The notes beneath the pieces were generated by a model. The model did not search any database and was not told the origin of the DNA. It worked only from the letters and a program-made list of their open reading frames with translations. A stretch of 64,000 nt of DNA from Paraburkholderia guartelaensis (GTDB lineage: Bacteria; Pseudomonadota; Gammaproteobacteria; Burkholderiales; Burkholderiaceae): positions 186,001 to 250,000 of the forward strand of contig NZ_SMOD01000008.1 of assembly GCF_004353905.1 (NCBI RefSeq), read 5' to 3'. Positions 8,585-18,460 of this stretch are shown piece by piece. Each line of letters starts with the position of its first letter. The first letter of the stretch is position 1. The position numbers and the translations under genes were made by a program.

Positions 8585-9610
8585 ATGATCATCGACATTC
8601 ACGGCCACTACACCACGGCGCCCGCGGCGCTGGAGGCGTGGCGCAAACGCCAGATAGCGGGCATCGCCCAACCGTCCGAGATGCCGAAGGCATCGGAGCT
8701 GAAGATCAGCGACGACGAATTGCGCGAATCGATCGAACTCAATCAGCTCAAGCTGATGCGCGAGCGCGGACTCGATCTCACGATTTTCAGCCCGCGCGCG
8801 AGTTTCATGGCCCATCACATCGGCGACTTCCAGGTGTCGAGCACCTGGGCGGCGATCTGCAATGAGCTGTGCCACCGCGTGAGCGAGCTTTTTCCCGAGC
8901 ACTTTGTGCCGGCCGCGATGCTGCCGCAAAGCCCGGGCGTCGATCCCGCCACGTGCATTCCGGAACTCATCAAGTGTGTGGAGCAGTATGGCAATGTGGC
9001 GGTCAACCTGAATCCCGATCCCTCGGGCGGCCACTGGACGAGCCCGCCGCTTTCCGATCGCCACTGGTACCCGATTTACGAGAAGCTCGTCGAATACGAC
9101 ATTCCCGCGATGATCCACGTGAGCACGAGCTGCAACGCGTGCTTCCACACCACGGGCGCGCACTACCTGAACGCGGATACGACTGCATTCATGCAGTGCC
9201 TGACGTCGGACCTGTTCCGCGATTTCCCCACGCTGCGCTTCGTGATTCCGCACGGCGGCGGCGCGGTGCCTTACCACTGGGGGCGCTTCCGGGGTCTCGC
9301 GCAGGAACTGAAGAAGCCGCCGCTCAGCGAGCATTTGCTGAATAACGTGTTCTTCGACACCTGCGTGTATCACCAGCCCGGCATTGACCTGCTCACGCGC
9401 GTGATTCCCGTGGACAACATTCTGTTCGCGAGCGAGATGATCGGCGCGGTGCGCGGCATCGACCCCGAAACGGGCCACAACTACGACGACACGAAGCGCT
9501 ATATCGAAGCCGCGCATGTCGATGCCGCGGATCGCTACAAGATCTACGAAGGCAACGCGCGCCGCGTGTATCCGCGCCTCGACGTGCGTCTTAAGGAAAA
9601 GGGCTTGTGA
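8585..9610 (+). CDS. ligJ: 4-oxalomesaconate hydratase, amidohydrolase type (LigJ-like)
   Basis: A 341-residue cytoplasmic metal-dependent enzyme of the amidohydrolase superfamily, close in length and N-terminal sequence (MIIDIHGHYTTAP) to LigJ, which hydrates 4-oxalomesaconate to 4-carboxy-4-hydroxy-2-oxoadipate in the protocatechuate 4,5-cleavage and gallate pathways. Metal ligands expected for the family are seen: HxH in DIHGHY, His in PAMIHVS, and His in FVIPHGGG. Other LigJ-like strings are TIFSPRASFMAHH, NPDPSGGHW and ILFASEMIGAVRGIDP. ATG 8585 has AGAGG six bases upstream; the longer frame from 8531 is rejected. The dioxygenase and aldolase of the pathway are not in this window. The adjacent tannase and aromatic-acid transporter support an aromatic-degradation role. 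Confidence 0.88.
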   Translation: MIIDIHGHYTTAPAALEAWRKRQIAGIAQPSEMPKASELKISDDELRESIELNQLKLMRERGLDLTIFSPRASFMAHHIGDFQVSSTWAAICNELCHRVSELFPEHFVPAAMLPQSPGVDPATCIPELIKCVEQYGNVAVNLNPDPSGGHWTSPPLSDRHWYPIYEKLVEYDIPAMIHVSTSCNACFHTTGAHYLNADTTAFMQCLTSDLFRDFPTLRFVIPHGGGAVPYHWGRFRGLAQELKKPPLSEHLLNNVFFDTCVYHQPGIDLLTRVIPVDNILFASEMIGAVRGIDPETGHNYDDTKRYIEAAHVDAADRYKIYEGNARRVYPRLDVRLKEKGL

Positions 9611-9698
9611 GCGCGCACGTCGCGGCTCGCAATCTGTGCAACACCAGCGAAGTGCACCATCAGGCGGTTTCGCTCACTCTCGACTGAAACGGAAGTCA

Positions 9699-10427
9699 AT
9701 GACAAAGGACGATGTGAAAAGCAGCGCCGCGCTGGCGGGGGTCGGGTCGATGGCGACGCGCCTCCTGCTGGCGGGTCTCGCCGAGCAATACGAGCGCGAA
9801 ACGGGGCAGCGGCTGACTGTTGCCGCGATTGGCGGAGTGGAAGCCGCGCGGCGCGTGCAGGCGGGCGCGGCGTTCGATTTCGCCGTGCTGGCCTCGGCTG
9901 CGATCGACCGCCTGGCGGCGGGCGGCCACCTTATCGGCGCGCGCACGGACGTCGTGCGCTCCGGCATGGCGGCGGCCGTCGCCGCTGGTGTGGCGCACCC
10001 GGATATCGGCACCGAAAGCGCATTGCGGGAGACGATGCTGCGCGCGGCGCGCATTGGCTATTCGACGGGGCCGAGCGGCGACCATCTGCTGGGGCTGCTC
10101 GAACGCTGGGGCGTGGCCGAAACGCTCAGGCCGCGCCTCGTGTTGGCGCAGCCGGGCGTGCCGGTGGCGAGCCTGATCGCGGCCGGTGAGGTCGAGATCG
10201 GCTTTCAGCAATTGAGCGAGCTAAAGGATGTGCCGGGCGTGGACGTGATCGGGCCGCTGCCCGCCGGCGCGCAACTCGTCACGGTCTTTTCCGCGGCGAT
10301 CTGTGCGGTGTCGCAGCAGCGTCAGGCGGCGGCGGACTTCCTTGCGTTCCTCGGTTCGGAACGCGCCGAGGCGACCAAGCGGGCGTTCGGCATGGAGCCG
10401 GCAGGCGGCGGGGAGCACAGGCTGTAG
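9699..10427 (+). CDS. ModA-like substrate-binding-domain protein lacking a signal peptide
   Basis: A 242-residue protein resembling the type 2 periplasmic-binding fold of molybdate-type binding proteins. Visible features are ALAGVGSMATRLLLAGLAEQYERETGQRL at the N terminus, the FDFAVLASAAIDRLAAGGHL segment, IGYSTGPSGDHLLGLLERWG (hinge and ligand loop), GEVEIGFQQLSEL and the C-terminal AADFLAFLGSERA. It starts MTKDDVKSSAALAG with no hydrophobic signal sequence, so it is predicted to be cytoplasmic, unlike a transporter component. ATG 9699 has GGAAG upstream. The gap to the LigJ-like gene is 88 bp, so co-transcription is plausible. Similar proteins sit in aromatic-degradation loci; a ligand-sensing or isomerase-like role is speculation. 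Confidence 0.75.
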   Translation: MTKDDVKSSAALAGVGSMATRLLLAGLAEQYERETGQRLTVAAIGGVEAARRVQAGAAFDFAVLASAAIDRLAAGGHLIGARTDVVRSGMAAAVAAGVAHPDIGTESALRETMLRAARIGYSTGPSGDHLLGLLERWGVAETLRPRLVLAQPGVPVASLIAAGEVEIGFQQLSELKDVPGVDVIGPLPAGAQLVTVFSAAICAVSQQRQAAADFLAFLGSERAEATKRAFGMEPAGGGEHRL

Positions 10428-10618
10428 CACGGCAGCAGAGCAGTCGTTAGGCGGCAATAAGCGAAATAGAAGGAGCAATAAGGCGATTAGATCGGACATC
10501 TCATGTCGCACGGTCTACGCATCCAAATTATTTAGGTTTACTAATCAGAAAAAACAGAATCGGAGGCGTGAAAAGTGAATCAGAAGAACACCAATACGGA
10601 CAACCCCAGGAGGCAAGC
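10428..10618. other. AT-rich leader upstream of tannase gene
   Basis: 191 bases, clearly richer in A and T than the flanking genes (for example AAATTATTTAGGTTTACTAATCAG near 10525-10550, read in pieces). No gene is visible. It is the likely promoter region for the tannase gene, which carries a strong AGGAGG ribosome site at 10608-10613. The exact promoter could not be assigned. Confidence 0.5.
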
Positions 10619-12394
10619 ATGAGAACCCTGCATACCCGGCGGCTTTTCACGAGCGTGCGCGCTCGTGCCGCCTCGCTGCTCTCGCTGTTCGCCCTCTTCG
10701 CGGCGGCCACGCTCGTGGCCGCGTGCGGCAGTGGCGGTAGTGGCAGCAGTAGCGCCGATGCGTCGAAAGCGCCGCTCGCAGTCGTGGCGCCCGTGGTGGA
10801 TTGCTCGAAGCTGGCGTCGGTCGATATCACCGATATCGGCGGTTCGGGCAGCGCGATTACTTCCGCTAGCGTGACCACGGCGACCATCAACGGTGCTTCG
10901 GTCAACTTCTGTACCGTGAAGGGCACGCTCGCGCCTTCGAATACGTTCGAAGTGGCGCTGCCGGTGAGCACGTGGACGCAGCGCTTTGCGGCGCTGGGCT
11001 GCGGGGGGCTGTGCGGCAACGTGAGCGACCCGACCCAGCAGTCGTCGTTCAGCTTCAGCTACACGTGCCCGCTCGTGCAGGAAGGCGGCTTCGTGACGGC
11101 GGCGACCGACATGGGCCACTCGGGCAACGACACGACGTGGACCACGGACCCGCAAAAACAGGCCGATTTCGCCTATCGCGGGCAGCACATCACGACGCTC
11201 ACGGCGGAAAAGCTCATCAAGGCCTACTACGGGCAGGCGCAGAAGTACGCGTACTTCATTGGCTGCTCGGACGGCGGCCGCGAAGCGCTGATGGCCGCGC
11301 AACGCTATCCCAACGACTATAACGGCATCGTCGCGGGCGCGCCGGCCGCGCACTTCCAGATTCAGAACTCGCTGTATCACGGCTGGAGCGTGGAGTCGCA
11401 AAGCACGACCGGCGACAGCACCGGCAACGCCGTTCTGTACGCCGACAAGGCGCTCGTGCTGCACAAGGCCGTCGTTGCGGCATGCGGCGGCCAGGCGGGC
11501 GTGCCCGATGGTCTGCTCGCCGATCCGCGCACCTGCAATTTCGATCCCGCATCGATCCAGTGTGCTCAAGGCGCGACGAACACGAGCAACTGTTTGACCG
11601 CAGCCGAAGTCGCCACCGCGAGCAAGATCTATGGCGGACCGGTGGACGCGACTACGGGCGAGCGCATGCTGGCGGGCTCCCCGCAGATGGGCTCGGAGGA
11701 GAACTGGGTCGGCGTGGAAGTGCCCACGACGAATTCGACGGCCACGCCGGTTTCGGTGAAGAGCCTGTTCAGCTACATGATCGTGACGGGAGCCTACAAC
11801 CTGATCTTCACGGGCTCGCCCACGATGCCGACCATCGACACCTTCGGCTACACGGACGCGAGCTTCTACCCGACCTACCTGCAGGCCAACCATCCGCTGA
11901 TGGACGCCACGAACCCCGACCTTTCGGCGTTCAAGAAGGCGGGCGGCAAGCTGATCCTGTGGCACGGCTGGGCCGATCAACACATTTCGCCGCTCTTCAC
12001 GATCCAGTACTACGAAGCGATGCAGAACACGATGGGCGCGACGAACGTGAGCGATTTCGCGCGCCTGTACCTCGTGCCCGGCGTGGCTCATTGCGGCGGC
12101 GGCGAAGGCTTCCCGAACATCGACCTCGTCTCGCAGATCACGGCGTGGGCCGAGCAGGGCACGGCGCCGAACGCGGTCATGACGTATCAGACCGATTCGT
12201 CGAACAACGTGACGGCCAGCCGTCCGGTTTATCCGTACCCGGCCGTCGCGCAGTTCACGGGCACCGGCGACTGGCACCTCGGCGCGAACTGGACGCAGGG
12301 CGCACCGCTGTACAACCAGCCCACGCATACCTGGGCAGGGTCGAGCTTCTATACGACGTACACGCCGACTACGCAGGGTGTTGCCGCGCCTTAA
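10619..12394 (+). CDS. Tannase/feruloyl esterase family lipoprotein
   Basis: A 591-residue exported ester hydrolase of the tannase family (PF07519), which cleaves galloyl or feruloyl esters. The N terminus is a lipoprotein signal peptide with lipobox LVAAC and acylated Cys36, followed by a Gly-Ser linker, so the protein should be anchored in the outer membrane or periplasm. The catalytic serine is Ser217 in GCSDGGRE, the acid Asp453 in HGWADQHISP, and the base His491 in AHCGGG. Cys216 and Cys492 flank Ser and His, giving the CS-D-HC arrangement of tannases. Start is fixed by AGGAGG five bases before ATG 10619. With the LigJ-like hydratase upstream and the AAHS transporter downstream it suggests release, uptake and breakdown of gallate or a similar acid. 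Confidence 0.92.
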   Translation: MRTLHTRRLFTSVRARAASLLSLFALFAAATLVAACGSGGSGSSSADASKAPLAVVAPVVDCSKLASVDITDIGGSGSAITSASVTTATINGASVNFCTVKGTLAPSNTFEVALPVSTWTQRFAALGCGGLCGNVSDPTQQSSFSFSYTCPLVQEGGFVTAATDMGHSGNDTTWTTDPQKQADFAYRGQHITTLTAEKLIKAYYGQAQKYAYFIGCSDGGREALMAAQRYPNDYNGIVAGAPAAHFQIQNSLYHGWSVESQSTTGDSTGNAVLYADKALVLHKAVVAACGGQAGVPDGLLADPRTCNFDPASIQCAQGATNTSNCLTAAEVATASKIYGGPVDATTGERMLAGSPQMGSEENWVGVEVPTTNSTATPVSVKSLFSYMIVTGAYNLIFTGSPTMPTIDTFGYTDASFYPTYLQANHPLMDATNPDLSAFKKAGGKLILWHGWADQHISPLFTIQYYEAMQNTMGATNVSDFARLYLVPGVAHCGGGEGFPNIDLVSQITAWAEQGTAPNAVMTYQTDSSNNVTASRPVYPYPAVAQFTGTGDWHLGANWTQGAPLYNQPTHTWAGSSFYTTYTPTTQGVAAP

Positions 12395-12917
12395 CGGGCA
12401 AACTTCAGGCAAACTCGCGTGATTCACTGTTGAACCGGCCAGCCCTTCGGGGCTGGTTTCGTTTGCATCGCGATAACTGAATCGCATGGCGAATGCGCGC
12501 CGATGGCAGCGGCTCGAACCGCGCCGCCACCTCGAAACGCGGCGCCAATGAGAGCGCCGCCTGGCGATGTAGCGGCAACTGAATTCCGCACGATCGTCCA
12601 GCGCGTTTGCGAATCCTTTCGGAGAGCATCGATTTTGTTTATCACGGTGGATTCGATTCCAGCCCCGGGCCACGACAGGCAAAGCGCGGGCTGATTGCGC
12701 CCGGCCTTTACGCAGCGCGGCTTCCGGGGCGGTATCGAGGGTGCGGGCGGCCCGAAATCGCCCATGCGGACGGGCACGGACGTATCCAATATGTGGTTAA
12801 CCCGCACTTTCAGGCGAGGGGCTGGCCACCTATCGTGCCCCCGACGGATAGCAGTTCGTAGAAATTCGACTCGGGCACGAGCGAGCGGCAGACCACAGAA
12901 CGGACAGGAGACTACAG
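12395..12917. other. 523-bp intergenic region between tannase and AAHS transporter
   Basis: After the terminator at 12439-12464 no convincing gene is visible. Short frames on both strands have no ribosome site and arginine- or proline-rich compositions typical of GC-rich noise. The last ~100 bp should contain the promoter of the transporter gene, whose ribosome site ACAGGAG lies at about 12904-12910. Confidence 0.55.
12439..12464 (+). terminator. Rho-independent terminator after tannase gene
   Basis: CCAGCCC (12439-12445) pairs with GGGCTGG (12450-12456) around a TTCG tetraloop, followed by TTTCGTTT. It lies 45 bases after the tannase stop codon and separates it from the transporter gene. 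Confidence 0.8.
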
Positions 12918-14267
12918 ATGTCTGGCAGCAAAACAATCGATATCAAGGCGTTCATCGACGAACGCCACATTTCGGCCTACCAGTGGCTACTGGTGGCGCT
13001 GTGCTTCCTCGCAGTGACCGCCGACGGCATGGACGTGGCCATCATGGGCTTCGTCGCGCCCTCCATCATTCACGAGTGGGGCATTTCGCGTCCCGAGTTC
13101 GGTCTCGTCATGAGCGCGGCGCCCATCGGCCTCGTGATCGGCGCGCTGGCCGCCGGCCCGGCTTCTGACCGCGTTGGCCGCAAGTGGGTGCTGATCACCT
13201 CTGTGTTTCTCTTCGGCGTGTTCACGATCCTCACGGCGTTCACGCAGTCGCCGGTGTCGATGGCGGTGCTGCGCGTGCTGACCGGTATCGGTCTTGGCGC
13301 GGCCATGCCGAACTCCACGACGCTGCTCTCGGAGTACTCGCCGCAACGCCGCCGCGCGCTGCTCATCACGATCATGTTCACGGGCTTCAACCTCGGCTCC
13401 GCGTTGATCGGCTTCGCGGCTGGCTGGCTTGTGCCGAATCACGGCTGGCGCGCGGTGCTGATCTTTGGCGGCGCCATTCCGCTCGCACTCGTGCCGCTGC
13501 AGGCCTGGCTGCTGCCGGAATCGGCGCGTCTGCTCGCCGTGCGCGGCGCCACGAGCAAGCGCATTGCCGCGACGCTGAACCGCGTGACCGGCGCGAACTT
13601 CGCGGGCGACGAGACCTTCGTTTCGACGGAACCTCCGCTGCCCACGCGCAAGCCGATCGGCGTGCTGTTCTCGGAAGGCTACGGCGTGATGACCATCGCG
13701 CTGTGGGTCACGTATTTCATGGGCCTGCTCGTCATCTATCTGCTGACCGGCTGGCTGCCCACGCTGATCAAGGATGCCGGCCTCTCCATCACGGTGGCGG
13801 CGAACGTCACGGCCATGTTCCAGATCGGCGGCACGATCGGCGCCGTGCTGGTGGGCTGGATCATGGACAAGGTGCGTCCGGCGCGCGTGATCAGCGCCGC
13901 GTATGTCGGCGGCGGCATCTGTGTGCTGGCGCTGGCCGGTGTGGGGGCACTTTCCTCGTCGCTCGCGCTGCTGGTGTTCGCTGCGGGCTTCTGCATGAGC
14001 GGTGCGCAAACGGGCCTGAACGCCTACGCGCCGGGCCGTTATCCGACGGTTGCGCGTGCAACGGGTGTGAGCTGGATGTTGGGCATGGGCCGCTTCGGCA
14101 GCATTTTCGGCTCGGCCATCGGCGGCGCGCTGCTGGGTCTTGGCTGGGAATTCGCTGCGATTCTCGCGATGCTCGCCGTACCGGCTGTGCTCGCGGCGAT
14201 CGCGATCCTGGTTTCGCAGCGTGCGCGTCATTCGGAACCGGCTACGCAGGTGAGCGCGGCACACTGA
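12918..14267 (+). CDS. Aromatic acid:H+ symporter (AAHS family MFS)
   Basis: A 449-residue, 12-helix inner-membrane permease of the AAHS family (PcaK, GalT, BenK relatives), which imports aromatic acids with protons. The helix 1 signature DGMDVAIMGF (around residues 37-46) contains the two acidic residues essential in this family. The loop 2-3 motif AGPASDRVGRKWVL and helix 4-5 strings LTGIGLGAAMPNSTTLLSEYSPQRRRALL are typical. ATG 12918 follows ACAGGAG. The neighbouring tannase and LigJ-like hydratase favour gallate, protocatechuate or 4-hydroxybenzoate as substrate, but the sequence alone does not decide. A strong terminator follows at 14298. Confidence 0.9.
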   Translation: MSGSKTIDIKAFIDERHISAYQWLLVALCFLAVTADGMDVAIMGFVAPSIIHEWGISRPEFGLVMSAAPIGLVIGALAAGPASDRVGRKWVLITSVFLFGVFTILTAFTQSPVSMAVLRVLTGIGLGAAMPNSTTLLSEYSPQRRRALLITIMFTGFNLGSALIGFAAGWLVPNHGWRAVLIFGGAIPLALVPLQAWLLPESARLLAVRGATSKRIAATLNRVTGANFAGDETFVSTEPPLPTRKPIGVLFSEGYGVMTIALWVTYFMGLLVIYLLTGWLPTLIKDAGLSITVAANVTAMFQIGGTIGAVLVGWIMDKVRPARVISAAYVGGGICVLALAGVGALSSSLALLVFAAGFCMSGAQTGLNAYAPGRYPTVARATGVSWMLGMGRFGSIFGSAIGGALLGLGWEFAAILAMLAVPAVLAAIAILVSQRARHSEPATQVSAAH

Positions 14268-14297
14268 GTCTGATTTAGCAACAGCGCTGGACTGATC

Positions 14298-14338
14298 GGC
14301 GCGGCGGTGCGAATTGCACTGCCGCGCCGTTTTTTTTG
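14298..14338 (+). terminator. Rho-independent terminator after AAHS transporter
   Basis: GGCGCGGCGGTGC pairs with the segment ending TGCACTGCCGCGCC (stem interrupted only near the loop), and is followed by an eight-T run at 14330-14337. It is a strong canonical terminator 30 bases after the stop codon. Confidence 0.85.
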
Positions 14339-14349
14339 TTTGGTGTGAG

Positions 14350-14370
14350 AGCGGAGGCATCGCCTCCGCT
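14350..14370. terminator. Hairpin downstream of convergent chemoreceptor gene
   Basis: AGCGGAGGC (14350-14358) and GCCTCCGCT (14362-14370) form a perfect 9-bp stem with a three-base loop. It lies 19 bases beyond the stop of the minus-strand chemoreceptor gene; in that direction only a weak T-poor tail follows, so termination efficiency is uncertain. Confidence 0.55.
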
Positions 14371-14388
14371 TTAGTGCCGTTCGGCTAG

Positions 14389-15969
14389 TTAAATCCTGAA
14401 CGCCCCCACCGTTTCGATCACGGTCTGCGCATTCCTGCCCAGCGTAGTGGCCGAAATCGAAAAATGATTCACGAGAGCGCTGTCTTGTTGCGTAAGCGCT
14501 TCGATATGATCCAGAGCCTGCTTGATCTCGGCAATGCCGGCGCTTTGCTCGCCGCTCGCGGTATTGATTTCGTCGATTAGCACGTTCACGTCGCGCACTG
14601 CCTGAACCGCCTGCTGCATCTTTTCCCGGGCCGTTTCAGTGAGTTGGCAGCCTTCCTGAACCTTCTGCGTCGAGTCGACGATCAAACCCGCGATTTCCTT
14701 CGCGGCCATCGCCGCGCGGCCAGCGAGATTGCGCACCTCGCTCGCCACCACCGCGAAACCCCGTCCGTGCTCGCCCGCGCGCGCCGCTTCCACGGCCGCG
14801 TTGAGCGCGAGAATATTGGTCTGGAAGGAAATCCCTTCGATCACCTGAATGATCTCGCCAATCTTGCGGGAAGCCTCGGTAATGCCCTGCATCGTCACCG
14901 TCATGGCTTCCACGGCACGGCCGCTGTCTTCGGTGATGGCGCGCGCCTGGCCCGCGCTGGTGGCCGCCTGGCGCGCCGCATCGGCGGTTTGCCGCACGTT
15001 GGCCGCAATATGCTGCATCGAGGCCGCCGACTGCTCGAGGCTCGCCGCCTGCGATTCGGCTCGCGCCGAGAGCGTCTGGCTGCCTTCGGACACGGTCGCT
15101 GTGGCCGCGCTCATTCTCGCCATCTGGTCGCGTGCGTCGCCGACGATCGCGCGCATGTTAAGGCTGACCTGATTGACCGATTGTTCGAGCTTGCCGACTA
15201 CGCCGGTGGGCTTCCATGTGTTCTCGACCTTCTGCGTGAGGTCGCCCATGGCGAGCCTCGTGGCCGCGCCCAGCAGACGGCGCAGCGGATAGATGAACAT
15301 GAAGCGCATGCGGTATTCGGCCAGCACGCCGAACGCCACGCAGGCGGCGAGGCCGATCGCCGTGCGAACGGGCGTGATCGACGCAGCGCCGCCATCGATC
15401 AGAACGCCCGTGACCATGCCGGCCGCCGCGAGACCGCTCGTGAGCAGATAGGTCTGCGTCTTCATGGTGGGATGCACGAAGCGCGAAAGCCGTCCCACCA
15501 TGTCCTTGCGAACGATTGCGCCAGCCTGCAGATGGTGCGCTTGCCGGCCGGCTCTTTGCTCTGCGAGCAAAGTCGCATACAGCGCCTCGGCTGCCCGAAC
15601 CTGATCGCGCGACGCTGCGGTGTGGACGGCCCGGTACGCAACGACATGCTGCCCTATGGGCGTGACGCCAATCTGCACCCAGCAATGCCGCCCGTGGCTG
15701 AAGCGGTTCTTCAGCACGCCGACCCATGGCTCGCGCTTTTTCAGCGTGGCCCACATGTCGCGGTATACCTCGGCGGGCATGTCGGGGTGGCGCACGACGT
15801 TATGGGGCTGCCCGATCAGCGCTTCGCGGGAAAGGCCGCTGGCTTCGATGAATGCGTCGTTGCAGTAGGTGATCACGCCGCGCGTGTCGGTCGTGGAAAC
15901 GAGCAGCTTTCCGGCTGGGAGCGCGGCTTCTCCATGATGGATCTGTCTGGTCGATGATTCGGTGTGCAC
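14389..15969 (-). CDS. PAS-domain methyl-accepting chemotaxis protein, Aer-like
   Basis: A 526-residue chemoreceptor. The cytoplasmic N-terminal PAS domain (~residues 20-125) has [19 protein letters not shown] and [18 protein letters not shown], the pattern of FAD-binding Aer-type redox sensors. Two membrane segments lie near 173-192 and 202-220 with almost no periplasmic loop. A HAMP region (~225-280, containing [18 protein letters not shown]) precedes the methyl-accepting signalling helix hairpin, whose tip contains [20 protein letters not shown] and [13 protein letters not shown]. It should signal through CheW/CheA for energy or oxygen taxis. There is no C-terminal CheR-binding pentapeptide. 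Start ATG 15969 gives the standard Aer-type N terminus. No other chemotaxis gene is adjacent. Confidence 0.92.
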   Translation of the reverse strand: MHTESSTRQIHHGEAALPAGKLLVSTTDTRGVITYCNDAFIEASGLSREALIGQPHNVVRHPDMPAEVYRDMWATLKKREPWVGVLKNRFSHGRHCWVQIGVTPIGQHVVAYRAVHTAASRDQVRAAEALYATLLAEQRAGRQAHHLQAGAIVRKDMVGRLSRFVHPTMKTQTYLLTSGLAAAGMVTGVLIDGGAASITPVRTAIGLAACVAFGVLAEYRMRFMFIYPLRRLLGAATRLAMGDLTQKVENTWKPTGVVGKLEQSVNQVSLNMRAIVGDARDQMARMSAATATVSEGSQTLSARAESQAASLEQSAASMQHIAANVRQTADAARQAATSAGQARAITEDSGRAVEAMTVTMQGITEASRKIGEIIQVIEGISFQTNILALNAAVEAARAGEHGRGFAVVASEVRNLAGRAAMAAKEIAGLIVDSTQKVQEGCQLTETAREKMQQAVQAVRDVNVLIDEINTASGEQSAGIAEIKQALDHIEALTQQDSALVNHFSISATTLGRNAQTVIETVGAFRI

Positions 15970-16358
15970 TCGTGGTCTCCGTTGTTCTTGATCGGGTTGT
16001 CCCGCTGTCCGATGCTTATCGGCCTGCGTTTTCGATCATGAATGGGGCGCTTCGAGGCTGAAAACCGTCGCCGCGGCGCAGCAGGGCGATAAATGAAGCG
16101 AGGCGCTGCGGCCTGTACCGTCACGCCGTAGCTCAAACGCCCGCGGCATAAGGCTGACAGCCAGGATGACGAAGCGTCTGAGGCGTTTGAGTGGATGTTT
16201 GCATGAGCAACGCCCGATAACTTCTTCGCAAGTCTCCCAAAGCAGATTCGATACGACCGTTCGAAATGCGTCCGGCAAAGTCGGGGAGCGCCGCCCGGAC
16301 GCGCACCAAGCGGCGCAACGCATACAATTGAGCCGGACACACTCAGAGTTGAACGGCG
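15970..16358. other. 389-bp divergent intergenic region
   Basis: Lies between the starts of the chemoreceptor and the response regulator and must hold both promoters. Frames present here are short and without ribosome sites. I see no clear repeat or palindrome long enough to name. Confidence 0.5.
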
Positions 16359-17035
<677 letters not shown>

Positions 17036-17036
<1 letters not shown>

Positions 17037-18460
17037 TGGCGCGCATGGCGGTGCGCTCGCTCGCCACCGGCCTCGCGCTGAGTTTCGCGGGCACTACGCT
17101 CGCGGTATTCGCGCTCGTGGGCAGCACGCTTTATTTCACGCTGGACCGCGAGGTGAAGCAGCAGGACGACCTCGATATCGTGCTGATTTCGCGCCACACG
17201 CGCCGCCTCGCACAGGAACTGCACAACGAGCATGACGTGCGCGAGCATGCGGAGCGCCTCACGAGCCAGGTGCTCGGCAATCCCGCGCTTTCCATGGAAA
17301 TACTCGGCACCGGCGGCGCGCAACTGGTCGAGCACAACACGGCGGGCATTGCGGACGCGACGTTTCCCGATGCGGCGCTCGCACGGCGCCTCCCGCCGAC
17401 GCAACGCATTACCGAAGGCGATGTGGTGGAGTGGCGCAATGCGCGCGGCGTACCCGTGCGCGGACTCGCCACGGACGCCGCGCTGGCGGACGGCACGCCC
17501 GTCACCATCGTCATCGCGCGCGACATGACCGACCGCTGGCGGCTGCTCGACCACTATCGCGAGCGGCTCTACGGCTTCGGACTGGCGGGCATGCTGCTCG
17601 CGTTCCTCATGAGCTGGTTGCTCGTGCGCGAGTCGCTGCGCCCGCTGCGCGAGATGGCGGCGCGCGCGGCCACGGTCACGGTCGACCGGCTCGATACCCC
17701 CATTGAAGTCGAACGCGCGCCGAGCGAGCTTGATACGCTCACGAAGTCGCTCAACGCCATGCTTGACCGTTTGCACGGCGGCTTCGAGCGGATGTCGCAA
17801 TACACCGCGGATCTCGCGCACGACATGCGCACGCCGCTCGGCAACCTGCGCGGCGCGAACGAAGTGGCGCTCGCGCGCGAGCGCACCACGGCCGAATACG
17901 AGGCGTTACTCGAATCGAATCTGGAGGAATGCGAACGGCTTTCTCGCATGATCGAAAGCGTGATCTTCCTCGCGCGCGCGGAGCATCCGCAGTTCATGAC
18001 GACGCTCGCGGAGTTCGACGTGCACGATGCGCTCACGCAGATCGCCGACTACTTCGAAGGACTTGCCGACGAGGCGGGCGTGCAAATCCGCGTGCAGGGC
18101 GAGGGCCGCCTGCGCGCGGACAAGGAGTTGTTCAGGCGCGCCGTAGGCAACCTGCTCGCCAATGCGCTGCGCTATACGCCGCGCGGCGCGGAGATCACGC
18201 TGAGCGTCGAACAGACGCCACAGGCCGTCGAGGTCACGGTGGCTAATCCGGGCACGCCCATCGATGCGGCGCTGCTGGAGCGCATTTTCGACCGTTTCTA
18301 TCGCGCGGATGCGTCGCGCCACCGCGAGCCGCGCGCGGGTGCTTCGGCGGGTCTGGGGCTCGCGATCGTGCGCACGATCATGACGCTGCACGGCGGCTCG
18401 GCACGCGCCGAAAGCGATGCGACGAGCACGCGGTTCATCCTGACGTTCGCCCGCCCTTAG
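17036..18460 (+). CDS. Sensor histidine kinase, CusS/IrlS-like
   Basis: A 474-residue inner-membrane kinase. Helix 1 (~8-32) and helix 2 (~180-200) enclose a ~145-residue periplasmic sensor domain. HAMP (~200-250), then HisKA with phospho-acceptor His262 in DLAHDMRTPLGNL, and HATPase with the N box NLLANALRYTPRG, the F box region ERIFDRFYRAD and G box AGLGLAIVRTIM. The gene begins inside the stop codon of the regulator gene. The product should phosphorylate that regulator in response to a periplasmic signal, by homology a metal or toxic compound. The 3' end overlaps the last gene of the convergent RND operon by 26 bases. The open frame extends upstream through the regulator gene but ATG 17036 is the only sensible start. 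Confidence 0.92.

Noticed and set aside
10580..12682. 700-codon open frame on the minus strand opposite the tannase gene
   Set aside because: It is antisense to a gene with intact catalytic motifs, has an arginine- and histidine-rich composition and no ribosome site; a normal artefact of GC-rich third positions.
12424..12936. 170-codon minus-strand frame between tannase and AAHS genes
   Set aside because: No ribosome site, no recognisable domain, and it would run into the transporter's leader; composition is unlike the neighbouring genes.
12987..14360. 457-codon minus-strand frame over the AAHS gene
   Set aside because: Antisense to a clear 12-helix transporter; Arg/His-rich with no ribosome site.
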